From NCBI GenBank assembly GCA_028023455.1, contig JAQFVV010012398.1:3308682-3372681 (forward strand): a stretch of 64,000 bases of DNA, in the 5' to 3' direction. Origin of the DNA: Epiperipatus broadwayi. Taxonomy: Eukaryota; Onychophora; Udeonychophora; Euonychophora; Peripatidae. The notes beneath the pieces are model-generated. The model saw only the letters and a program-made list of their open reading frames with translations. It did not search any database and was not told where the DNA came from. Both the position numbers and the translations under genes were made by a program. Shown here in pieces: positions 10,916 through 22,800 of the stretch. The stretch's first letter is position 1. Each line of letters starts with the position of its first letter.

Positions 10916-12189
10916 GAAAAAGTTTGTGTAAAAGATTCCAATAAATAGGAAGGATTTCTCATAAGCAGAAATGAATGAATCGAATTATTGAAAGATTTTT
11001 AAAAATCTCTGATTCACAATAGAATTATCTTCGGAATTTGCCAACTGATATTTCAGAAAAGTCTTATCTTTAACTATCGTGATCTTGAGAGCTGTTGTTA
11101 TGATTACTGAAATAATAATAAGAATGTGTTTGTTTATTGTCTTTGTTTCTAAAGGTTTGCTTGTTATCAGAAGGTTAACCAATTTATTCCTCCCCAATAA
11201 ACAAAAAGACTGAATAAATTTTTTTTTTCAATACAGGAATGATTTAATTTATGACAGCATCATGTAATACTGATATCACTATTCCCAAAATATCTATTAT
11301 AAACTTGAAAACTCAACATAACCTGCACCATCTGGTGTCAATTGATCACTCAAACATACAGTACAAATAATTTGAGAATAAGGTTAAGATAATGGGTTTT
11401 TAAAATTTATTTTTAAATTTTGATCTTTTAAAATACATGCAGACTCTATTTTAGTTATTTAAACTGTACTTTCTAATTTTGTTAATATTTCTGTATTGGA
11501 AAAATTATGAATGTGGCTTAGTTATCCAAAATAGAAATGTGAAGATCAATGTAGTAGATCTTTAAATGAAAATATTTTTATGCATTAACTATTATATTGA
11601 TGCATCTATTTGACTAATCTATATAAATCCTGAGCATTTCATAAATTACTTGATCTTCAAAATATAGATTGTCTTTACTATTTTAAAAAAAAGTCTTCAA
11701 ATTTACTGCCTATGAAAGATATTTTAATGTCAACTTCTGTTGATCTCATTTGTTTCAGAAATAAAGGTTTTTTTTTTTCATTCTTTTAACTTAAGATATT
11801 ATTGCTACATAAAGCTTTATTTATAAAGTCTACTATAAGTATTAGAAATCAGGACATCTTCAAGAACAGATGGTATAGGGTATCAAAATTACAACATCTG
11901 TTTGAGTTACTAGACTTTCTAAAAACATAATGTGATATGACCTGTATGACATTCTAATAATTAAAATATGTGTAAAATATAGTTGTTTATACCTTTCAAT
12001 CTTCATGATACATCTTATTTGACTGGGTGTATCATCCATTTATCTGAATGAAATAAAAAATTGTATAATTGCTGTTGTAAATATTAATTAGTTTTAAAAA
12101 AAACATTAAGAAAAAATTAATAATTATAGGTGTTTTTCAAAGCTATAAATAATAATAATTAAATACTGCCTAATGCTGTACTAGTAATA
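10916..12189. other. A+T-rich sequence without recognised features
   Basis: Only chance frames and homopolymer runs were seen. Confidence 0.45.
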
Positions 12190-13510
12190 ATAAACAAAAT
12201 AAAAATTCATATAATATTATAATACTAGTAAAAAAAACTAAATATTACTAAAATTTTTCCATAACCATGATTTCATCTATTAACAAGTAGACCTTTTCAA
12301 GTGAAATTCAACTAAACATGCCACCTATTTATATCAAACAAAATAGCCTTCCCAATTCACTTCAAAACCCAACTTCCTTTCACTTCAAATATTGATGGCC
12401 TCATATTAAAAATATTTTATGATCAAAGTTTCTTTTAGTCTTTTTTTCAATTCACTTTTTTCATAAAAGATAATCTTTGCATTATCAGATACAATTTTAT
12501 GACCTATATTCAGTTCATGAATATGCAAAACTGAGTTATTATATTTAATTATTAACTCTACTCTTATGAACTTTAACTCTTTTATTAAGATTTAATTTAC
12601 TCTAGCCTATATAAATTTTATGACAACTACAAGGAATCTTATAAACTAATACAGGTATAGCTTTGCAACCAATTAACTGTTTTAAACCATTTAGTAATGA
12701 ATTTAAAGTCAGGCCTTTCTTCCAAGCCACTTTTATACCATCCAATAAAAAAAACCATTCTTATAAATCAATTACTAAATGATGACTTATATGGCAAATA
12801 AATAAATTATTTATACTTCTTAATATTTAAATCTTTATTATTAACAGATCTATAAATATTTTTATTAAATATAATATTATTAATAAATTCATTATTATAT
12901 CCTAAGTCAATATATTCAGAAGCAAACTGACCTCTTGAATATAACTATTATTTTCAAAATTATTAAGCCTTCTATTGCTATAACAAAAATTCAATAAAGA
13001 AGGTCTCTTAGGAGTAAAATGTTGATAATTATCTGGCCTTATTATATATTTTTAAAAAATTTCATTAATGAAATAACTACAAAATAAAATATCAACTTTA
13101 TCAATACTTGAATCTAAAAATTTTAACTTTACAAATTCAATGTAACCTTCTCAATAGTAAATTTAATATTAAAATCAAAAGCATTCAATTCATCAAAAAA
13201 AGTCTTTTAATTTATCCTCCTGTATAACAACAATCATCAACATACCTAACAAATAATTTGAAAGAAACAAAAAAATTATCAATAACACTATTCTCTAAAA
13301 AATCAATATGGATAGAGCACATTAAATAACATAACCAAAAATTTTAATTTTATAAAACATGTCATTACACATAAAATATATAGAATCTTCTAATAACAAT
13401 AGCAAACCATGAATAACTTTAATCTTATTTGCAGAAAAATACCCCCTATATATACCAAACAAAATAGCCTTCCCATCATTCATTTCAAAACCAATTTTCT
13501 TTAACCTCAA
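12190..13510 (-). pseudogene. Penelope-like element copy A: RT palm plus GIY-YIG endonuclease
   Basis: Reading leftward from 13510, the minus strand shows a segment corresponding to the YYKQ..GxxMGxxLS region of Penelope RTs (NDMFYKIKIFGYVI then CALSILI, about 13375-13300). Next come the catalytic FVRYVDDCCYT (about 13250-13215) and IKFTIEKVTL (about 13165-13135). Further left, about 12640-12480, is a GIY-YIG nuclease with VYKIPCSCHKIYIG, the basic NKRVKVHKSRV and a downstream glutamate-bearing FYEKSEL. RT followed by GIY-YIG is the diagnostic architecture of Penelope-like elements. Many stops and shifts make it inactive. The 3' part (about 12190-12400) also carries a GKAILFGI-type segment that recurs near 13500-13430, consistent with the partial tandem copies (pseudo-LTRs) of this class. 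Confidence 0.75.
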
Positions 13511-14270
13511 AGCATATCTTCATGAGAAAAGTCAATTTGCTTTTGACTACATTGAGTTAGGATATAATAATGAAGTTAAAAATATTTATAGATCTGTTAA
13601 TAATAAAATTTAATTATTAATGAGAATAAAGAGCTTATTTCTTTGCCATATAAGTCCTTAATTAATAATTGATTTAGAAGAATAGATTTTTATTGTTTGA
13701 TGTAAAAATGACGTGAAAGAAAGGTCTGAATTTAAATTCATTACTAAATGGTTCAAAACCGTTAATTGATTGCAAATCTATTCCTGGATTAGTTATAAGA
13801 TTCCTTATAGTTGTCATAAAATTTATAAAAATCAGAATAAACTAAGTTCTTAACAAAAGAGTTAAAGTTCATAGGAGTAGAGTTAAAAAGAAATGTAATA
13901 ATTCAGCTTTGTATATTTATGAACTGAATACAGATCTTAAAATATTATTTGACAATGCAGAGGTTATCTTATACGAAGAAAGTGAATTGAAAAAAAAGTA
14001 AAAGAAACTTGATCATAAATTTTTTTTAATCTGGGGCCATCAATCTCATGAAGATATTCTTTGATGTTAAAGGAAGTTGGGTTTTGAAGTAAATGAGGTT
14101 AAGGCTATTTTTTTTGGAATATATAGGTGGTATATTTAGTTGAATCTTGGAAAAGTCTATTTGTTAATAGATGAAACCATAGTTGTAAAAGAATTTTAGT
14201 AATGTCTAATTTTTTTGACTAGTATTATAATGTTATGTGAATTTTTATTTTGTAAATAATAATGTTTTGC
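13511..14270 (+). pseudogene. Penelope-like element copy B: 5'-truncated, opposite orientation
   Basis: This is a plus-strand copy of the sequence from downstream of the RT palm through the GIY-YIG domain to the 3' end, so it is the mirror image of 12190-12990. The nuclease is recognisable at about 13785-13985: YKIPYSCHKIY, the basic NKRVKVHRSRV, NNSALYIYELN and the glutamate of ILYEESEL. The 3' portion has GFEVNEVKAIFFGIY-like sequence (about 14070-14130) matching the other two occurrences of that segment. The copy begins after the RT core, so it is 5'-truncated, and it meets copy A 5' end to 5' end at about 13510. Confidence 0.75.
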
Positions 14271-14397
14271 CAAGGAAATAATAATTTTTCCAACAGATAA
14301 TATTGAGAAATAAAGGCAAGGTATCAAATTTATTTAATAAAGCATGCTTGGTAAGTTTAAATATTTTAAAGAAGAAAACAATATGCAGTAATAGATT

Positions 14398-14772
14398 GCA
14401 ATGGTTCAAAAAATGTTAAAACATTTTTAACAACATAACAGATTTGAATTTGTAATAAAGGAAATGTATTTAAAGCTGAGAACTTTCAATCATGAATATG
14501 CAAAACTGAGTTATTATATTTAATTATTAACTCTACTCTTATGAACTTTAACTCTTTTATTAAGATTTAAATTTACTCTAATAATATTTTAGTAATATTT
14601 AGTTTTTTTTACTAGTATTATAATATTATAATATTATAATATTATAGTATTATAATATTATAACAATCATAGAATTGTGTGACTAAAGTATTGAAAATAC
14701 TCAGCTGTAAATAAATTTTCTTTATTACAAATACAATGTTGTTGAAAATGTTTTAATATTTTTGAACCATTG
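14398..14772. mobile_element. Small inverted-repeat element holding a third Penelope fragment
   Basis: An arm of about 85 bp starting CAATGGTTCAAAAAATG (14398) is repeated inverted at about 14690-14772, where the plus strand ends ATATTTTTGAACCATTG. Between the arms, 14488-14585 is an almost exact copy of 12520-12605 in the same orientation (part of the GIY-YIG region of copy A). It is followed by an ACTAGTATTATAAT stretch like that at 14215 and a run of 9-bp ATTATAATA units. The unit is therefore a nested or rearranged derivative of the same Penelope family. Confidence 0.7.
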
Positions 14773-16902
14773 TAATTATTACAGAAAAACAGGATAAAAA
14801 TAATTATTTTAGAATTAATAATAGATTGCTTATAAATAAAGTTCCATACTCCAAAATCTCGGATTCCAGGGTTTTATAGGATATGTGAATTTTTCATATT
14901 TTAAAAATAACTGTATATCATTTACTTCCTCATTATAAACTCAAATGCTAGGAAAAAAAACAGCAAACAACTACAATTAAGCATATTAATTTATTGAATG
15001 TTTTTTTAATTTTTTTTTTTTTTTTTTATAAATGTAAGTATGCATTAATGTATTATAAAGGGTTAATCACCTTTGAAATTTTTTGGGGAAAAGTTATCGA
15101 ATAATGAGTTTTTTGATTGTTAATATTCTACAATCTTTTTATTGACATGTGAAATATATTTGTAAACATAAAGCTAAAAAGTTTACTTTGTTTATATCAA
15201 ATGTAGATGAAACTGCTATGCAGATTTTATTTGCAATTAAAATAATAAGTTTTTAAAAGTATATTTACTCAATTGTTCAAGTAAATAAACACCATATAGC
15301 ATTACCTATAAGTCTTTCTCATAACAAATGTATTCTCATGTGAATGAACTGGTTACAAGTTGTTTCATTCATTATTTACACACTCACTAAATTATTTTTC
15401 TACCTACTGTATTTTTATTTTCTTTGCCCCTGTTTCCATCAGTATTTGGATGATTTTTTGAGTATTAAAGTTTACCTTTAATCAAATTTAAAATTTTATT
15501 ATTTTACTTCATATTCATTGTTTTAATTTTAGAGCTTGTTAAAATTCCATCTAAAAAAGCTATTGCTAATTATCAAAATGTCACAATTTTAGAGTTTATA
15601 TATATATATGTCTTAGTTATTATCACTATTGTAAAAGTGATATTTCTGTTATATTGTATCTGTCATTATTTAGTTGTAATGGTGGCTCAGTTGTTATCAG
15701 ATAAGATCTGATTGTCTCACCAATTCCTGAATTGTAATAACAAGCAACTATACATATGGATGAACTCAAAAACTATGTTTACATTTTTCATCCATAAAAA
15801 AGTGATTTTAATATAGCAACAGTGAACTGAGAGTTTGCAGATGAGGCCAAAATCTATCATCAGAAGGCTCCACTAGATTTACAATCTAAAATTTCTTGCA
15901 TTAAAACATCAGCCTTCATTAGGTGCTTGGCCAATGATATTTATAAAGGAGAGTTATAATATACTAGTGAGGGAACTTAACCAAATCCCCAATCACTACT
16001 AAGAACTTATTTCTACTAGGTTGTGAAGGTCTAGAAATTCCTTGGAATATTCTGTTGGCCATGGCATATAATAGCACAATAATAATAATGACTAATAAAA
16101 GACACCTTGTGTTAAAGATTTGTAGAGGTCCCTACTATCCAAGTTCAGGCACAAACTTAAGGTGATAACCTTAATATATATATATATATATCACTTATGT
16201 AATGTAATGAGTATGTGCTTAACAAATTTATAATAATTAAAATAAACAAAATAAAATTTATTATAAATCTATAAGGTTATATTAAAACAATGATTTTTAA
16301 GTACAGTACTGTATTTTATAACTAACTAAAATAATTTATCAGCTATTTAATCTGTTTGTATAGTTCATAATTCTAAACTTTAAATCATATTTGCACTTAT
16401 ATGACATTTCTAATATCTTTTTGAATACCATCACTGATCATGTTTCAATAGTAACTCAATAATATTGTTTAATTAATTGATTAATAAATCAATTGATTAT
16501 GCCTGTTAAAACTAAGTTCGATATGTGTATGCATATATATTGCTTTGGAATTTTACATAGTAGACAACATTAACACCGACTCAAATCAAGTATTTTATGA
16601 TAGTCACACAAATGAATATTGCACAATATAAGTCCTCTCAATAATCTGCATTCAATAAGATGCCAGATTATTATCGTCATAAAAATTAATCACAAACCAA
16701 TTCATAAATATTTGAACTACATCTAAATCATATCTGTAAAAATAATTAATTTTACTAAAATTCTATTTCAAAATCTAAAGAATAAGCACATGAATGATTG
16801 ATAAATGAGAGGCATGCATCAAAGAATACATCTGTAAACTAAGTAACATAAAATCTTGAAAATACTTTATACATTTCCTTTTTTGCATTGCCTGATTTAA
16901 TT
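14773..16902. other. A+T-rich sequence; no gene found
   Basis: Includes homopolymer runs near 15000 and a moderately complex stretch at about 15670-16180 that reads like an old repeat but matches no family I recognise. Confidence 0.45.
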
Positions 16903-17047
16903 AATTAATTCGTTTTTTTATAAAAAAAAATTATTTTTTGTACAATACTTACATAACACCTTTCAATCGAAACTGTTGATGTTGAAGGTTGTTATGTAAG
17001 CATTGTACAAAAAATAATTTTTTTTTATAAAAAAACGGATTAATTAT
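16903..17047. mobile_element. Hairpin MITE-like element
   Basis: Two inverted arms of about 65 bp differ at only a few positions and enclose a loop of roughly 15 bp (TCGAAACTGTTGATG). The outer ends read TAATTCG and its near-complement CGGATTA. There is no coding potential. The arms can form an almost perfect stem, characteristic of a non-autonomous foldback element; flanks are TTAATTAA-like, so a TA-type target duplication cannot be told from the sequence itself. Confidence 0.85.
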
Positions 17048-19244
17048 CCTCTTTCTGTATATTATTCTATAATCAGAATCTCTTTAAAAATTTTAAGACT
17101 ACTCTTAATAAGTCAATAAAATAAAAAAACATTTTAGCATCAGTTCTAACAGGTTACCAATAAATCTTAAAAACTTTCTTCCCCTTCCCCTTTTTTTAAA
17201 ATATCATCCTAATAAAATATTTCAAGTCTGTCAGTATTCAGGTATATTGAAGTTGAATAAAACTTCCCATTGATATATCTGCTCTGATTTATGTATTATA
17301 CAGTTTACATAAATAAGATTATTTTCTAATAACTTAAATAAGTATTAGGAGGATTTGTGTGATTCAAATTATTGATTCTGATTAAATATTTTAAAAGATT
17401 AGCTGTAGAATTTAACCTGCAAAAATCGCTGATCTCTCTTTTTAAACTTTTAAAACTAGTATTATAATAATAATACAATATAATTGAAATTCTTAACTAT
17501 AATTTACTTAATATTTAATAATTTAAAAATGAACAATAAAAAATATTAATTAAGAAATTGATGGTAAAAGAGATAATAATTATGAGACTACAGATAAAAG
17601 AAAGCTTATTTTAGAAATTGAATCAAGTTCATGAAATGTCTATAAATAAAAATGACTTTTATATAATTACTCCAGATCAGTCTTTACATAGTGGTCAGAA
17701 AAGTCCATTTATTTTTTATGTAAATTTTTAATTTTATTTGAAAAGAGCTTTGCATTGAAATTGAAATTAGTGCTGGAGAATCATGTGATTTTCTTGGTTG
17801 ATTTTAAATATGCAGTCATAATTGTTTTCACATATGTTTGAATGATTGATTAACTTGGTCATTATCAGTTTTTAACATATTTGAAATGTATATCATTGAT
17901 AATTGTAAATTTTTGTATGGTTGGCACATAGTTGATTTAATTTAGGTACTTCAAGAACCAAGGACATTTTAGTATATGGATTCTATATACCTAGGAAAGA
18001 GTTTATAAATATAAAATAATAATGAATGAAAAGTTTCTTGGCATCTTGGAAAGATTTTTATTAGTTGTAAATTAGTTAGAATGTAAATCCTCTATTGACA
18101 ATCAACACAACGAGGAAAAAATGGAAGGAGGGAAAATGATTATTTTTCTAAAAAAATTTTTAATCTCATAATTAAAAACAGACTTTTATAAAAATACTCA
18201 TATCTTTAAATAAAATACAATTTTGAGACAAAGAAATAAAATATATAATAAAGATTAATTACAAATCAATAATAACTGACCATTTTTAGAATAATTCTGA
18301 TAACATAACAATATGATACACATTTTGTCTCTGATTTTCAATTTATTTTATGTAAAACCTTAATTTAATGTCATATTGTTTGTTTTTTTAAACTTAAAAT
18401 TCATTAATTAAAAACTTTTAATTAAATATTTTTATCTCAATAAAGGATTAAAATCATATAATAAGAAAATCTTATTACTTGTCTAAAATAGTATTTTTAT
18501 TTAGCTTAAAATAAAAGCATTTTTATTTAAACTCAAAATAACGTATTTCTATTTAAATTTAATATGAGTATTTATCTTTACATAAAAACAAATGAAATGT
18601 CCTGTATGTCATGTGTGTGTGCACCAATATCTATGCCAAATTAAAATGTAATTTATTATGCTATACCTATTTGATATATTATTTTACTGTTATGAACCTT
18701 AAATTATTTGCTCTATTGGCAACCATCTAAATAAAACTTGAAATGGGTATTTCCATTTCAATATATACCTAATATGTGTGGAAGTTATTGCAAAACTCCA
18801 GCAAGTTATATGTAAACTAATATAATTCCAACAATAAATGAAAAATACAGAATGAGCCCACCTACAGTTTAGTTTGGATTGTATATAAGCATTCAGTTTG
18901 ATGTGTTACAATGCAGAGGGTGAATTCTATATATTAACATAATTTCAGGACAACCATAAGCTATTCTAAAATCATTATCAGGGATTGTTAAATATGAGAT
19001 TCAGCCTTTCTTTCTCTGCTTGTTTATAGTGATTTCAGAGTATGGTTGTTTTGAAATTATATTATACAGAATTCATGTTCTGCATTGTAATAGATCAATA
19101 AATTGAATGTTTATATATGATCCAAGTGGCAGGATCATTCTGTACTTTTTCATTTATTGGCAGAATTGTATTAGTTTACATATAGCTTGCTGGGTTTTCA
19201 ATAACTTCTGCATAAATTTTATACATCATCATATCATAATAATA
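17048..19244. other. A+T-rich sequence; no gene found
   Basis: No supported coding region, RNA gene or obvious repeat. Confidence 0.45.
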
Positions 19245-19302
19245 ATAATGATAAGAAGAAGAAGAAAAAAAAGGAGAAGAAGAAAAAAGAAGAAGAAGAA
19301 AT
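19245..19302. repeat. Purine-rich (AAG)n tract
   Basis: ATAATAATG units pass into AAGAAG/GAAGAA units. The lysine/arginine-rich open frame over it is compositional. Confidence 0.9.
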
Positions 19303-19452
19303 GACAACTACAACTAATATAATAGAAATTTCCACAATATTTTATGTCATTCTCTGCTGGACATAAGTTTCTGTTATAATCAACCCAACAAACATAGTAG
19401 CTTAATTATATTTATATAGTGAACTATTTTTCATCATCTAATATTACGTACT

Positions 19453-19825
19453 GAATGTCTTTTAGAAAAAAATAACTTTATTTAAATTTTCAAATTACAT
19501 TCATTAGTAATAACACACAGGTTAGTATATGGACAATGTTTCAAGAGGTATTCTTCCTTATTCAGGTAATTCTGGCCTGACCAGTGATAATAATAGCATG
19601 GAAATTGAACCTAAATCATTAGATTTTTGAATGCATTTAAGTATGTAGGGTCCAGGTTCAAATCCCATGCTAGTACTTTTATTGGTAAGACCTGCAGCAC
19701 TTTAAAAGAAGAGAAGAGAATAATACCTCTCAAAACATTGTGCATATTCTAATCTGTGTCATATTACTAATAGTTGAATGTAATTTAAAAATTTAAATAA
19801 AGTTAAATTTTTCTAAAAGACATTC
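19453..19825. mobile_element. Head-to-head dimer of a tRNA-derived SINE-like repeat
   Basis: The left end GAATGTCTTTTAGAAAAA and about 105 bp following are matched inverted by the right end (TTTTTCTAAAAGACATTC at 19825). Near the centre two polymerase III B-box-like motifs face outward: GGTTCAATTTCC on the minus strand near 19600 and GGTTCAAATCC on the plus strand near 19660. Each is followed outward by CATGCTA and then a shared body ending in an A/T-rich tail. So the unit is two SINE copies joined through their 5' parts, not a simple terminal-inverted-repeat transposon. AATATTAC occurs on both flanks (19440-19447 and 19826-19833), a possible 8-bp target duplication, though five extra bases lie between it and the left end. 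Confidence 0.7.
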
Positions 19826-22800
19826 AATATTACACGATGGAAATAATACAATATATAAATACAGCTAAAATATCATCACAAACCTTCAGAAAAATAACTT
19901 AATGTTTATCTAAATGCCTTCACAATGTTCAATTTGATGATAAAGTTTGGAAGTTTGAATACATCAATCGAATGTTAATAGACAAATTAGAATTCATTTT
20001 TGTTTTCAAATACATATTTAAACATGTAAGTAATTAATGGCCATATGCATATGTAATACAATTACTACTAATAATCTTAACTTATTCAATCTATAGAAAT
20101 TTATTTATTTCATGAGCTATATTATGGGGTACCAACTTGTTTCTAGTCTATTGATGATATTGATCATAACAGAAATATACATCCAAAAGAGAATGATTAA
20201 ATTTTTCACCAAACATTGGCAATTGAAAAATCATAAAAATTTCTATAGAAAGTGTAAATTATAATTAACATTAGTAATAGTGATGCATATTTACATGGAG
20301 TTAAATTATTTATTTATTTTGCGACAATACAAATTCATCCAATAACAGAGTCATTGAAAATAACAGATTGGTGGAGATTAAAATAATTAAAAAAACCTAT
20401 ATTGTAAATAAATAAGTAACTAAATGAAATAAATGAGGACTTAACAGATAACAAGTGTTGGAGTCAAATATATTGATTTCAAAATGAATAAAATGTGCAT
20501 AAAATAAAAATTCTGTAAATTAATAAATAGACATATTGTATAATGTAAAACATATATTTGATGCATACAGTTGTATTTCAGATCCTAGGATTATTTTATT
20601 GGTATACTTTTACTTTTTAACCTGTGGATATGATTGATTTAAAAATGTACTTTTGTATAGAATAAAAGTAAAATTAAGGGAATTAAATGTAAGACTATAA
20701 ATAACTCAAGAATAAGAAATTCTAAATTGTCACTAAGTATTTTTTTTTAAAAGAATCAGAGAAGATATTCTGAAAAGTTTGGTTTATATATAGTGGAAGT
20801 AAAAAAATATATCTAATAGATTACATTTAATTAAAATTTATAATTAAGTACTTATTTAATAAATGGACCCTACAAAAACAGAAAAATAACCTGTAATTAG
20901 TATTAAAGAAAATAACTTTATAAGCAAGAGCTGGGGTTTGCAGCCATTTATTTAATCAGGTGTCAGAAAGACTATATACATATGTAAAAAACTGATATAT
21001 TTATTGTTTAAGTGCATAATGCAGCACAAAATCTGACAAAGAAGAAGAAAAATGGACATAAGTAATAACTATTTGTACAAAGAAATCATAGAATTAGAAA
21101 ATACTTTTTAATATTAATTTTGTTCTACCCTGATATAAAACTTTTTTTAAAAAAATAACAGGCAACACTACACACTGAGTACATGCCAGACATGTACTAT
21201 CCAAGCACCCAAAATGTAATTTCTCAATGGTGAAATTAATCTTAGTTATGCTTCACTATCAGAAACCTGAAGATGATGATAATATAAAAGTCAGAATTTT
21301 TGCTTAATGAAGTCTAGATATTTCAGTCTTTAATAAATTAAGACTTTTTTTTCTCTTTAGTTGAAAATAAAGTGCTATATTTATGATATGTCAGGTTCAG
21401 GTATATTATGACTGTGTCTGCATATAACTATGGGTAATTTTTAATCAATCAAATCATTTTAATAAATGATTTGTTTGGTTATGTAGAAATAAATAAAGTA
21501 TTTAAGGCTTTCTTATTTAAGACTTGTCTCATTTCCATTACATATTTAAATAGCTTCTTCCTGATCCTGTGCATAGTTATGCTTTATGCTAAGAATACAT
21601 CAGAATGTTAATGGAGTAGAAATTAGGCTACTATGACATAAATATATTAATTCATTATTAAAGAAAGTGACATTCCAAGATCCTATGACATCCTGATTAT
21701 AACCAAAGCTACTGAGTGATGTGATTTAATCAGATTCTCACATAGATGTTTAACAACTGAGGAGGATTTGTATAAACATTTAAAAAATGACTGTTTACAT
21801 TTACATTAATAGTGATACTTCACTTTCTTTTAATTGTCTCTCTCTATAAAAATTTAAAAATCAAACAAAGCCACCTTTCTTTTTACTTTTTCATTGCTTA
21901 TTCTTTGATAATCTTTATATTTTCCTTTTATGCATTCATATATTCAAATGTTCTTCCATTTTTGTTTTTATAATCACAATCTTCAGTATATTTTATCTTT
22001 GAAGTATATTATCAACTTATCTAATTTTATGTATTGATAAAATTATTAAAAAATCAAATAAATCCACCTTTTTTTTTTTCTTGAAAAATTAAAAAATATA
22101 GCTAATAATAATTTTAACTAATTCTATTATTTAAAATTTATGATCAAACATACTGAAACCTGGGTTGATATATTTTTTAAGACATCATTATATTACATTG
22201 GGGGGGGGGGTGACACAATTGACAAACATATTAATATTGTAATGATGATTAATTTCATTTACTATAAATTGGTCTATTTTTATATGTATACATTTATTGT
22301 ATGGTTGGAGGGACAATTCAGCTATTCACCAAAAAATTTTTAGATGGTGGTATATCTGGATCATGAATTATGACAAGAAATGTGACTGTCTTTCCTACTT
22401 TAACCCACAATAGAACATTATAGTAATATGAAATTTGTTTTATAATTTGAAAACTGATAATGAAACATTTGAAATAATTCAAAACCATATATAACCATGA
22501 AAATATGAGCTGCAAAAATATTTTCAAGTGGTCTCCAAGATTTTATAATATAATTAAAGATGATTCATAAAGATATGAAACACTCTGGCACATTTCGTGA
22601 TCTTGTGATACAGACACACTAGAATTTTAAATTTTTTATGGTGAATAACTAAGCAAAGCTACAATATAGTACATGTCTTGTCTTAGAGATAGTACTGTGG
22701 AGAAAGAATCTGCTAACTTTTTTTTGGTATATACTATTTATGTGTTACATATAAATAAAGATAGTCAGATTATTAATGTAGATGGAAACAAAGGATTAAA

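Noticed and set aside
14600-14660. Regular ATTATAATA units as a possible CRISPR-like array
   Set aside because: A 9-bp period without spacers in an A+T-rich eukaryotic repeat; ordinary microsatellite-type expansion.
22200-22210. Run of eleven G as a possible quadruplex or switch
   Set aside because: A single G run without neighbouring G runs; simple homopolymer expansion is enough.
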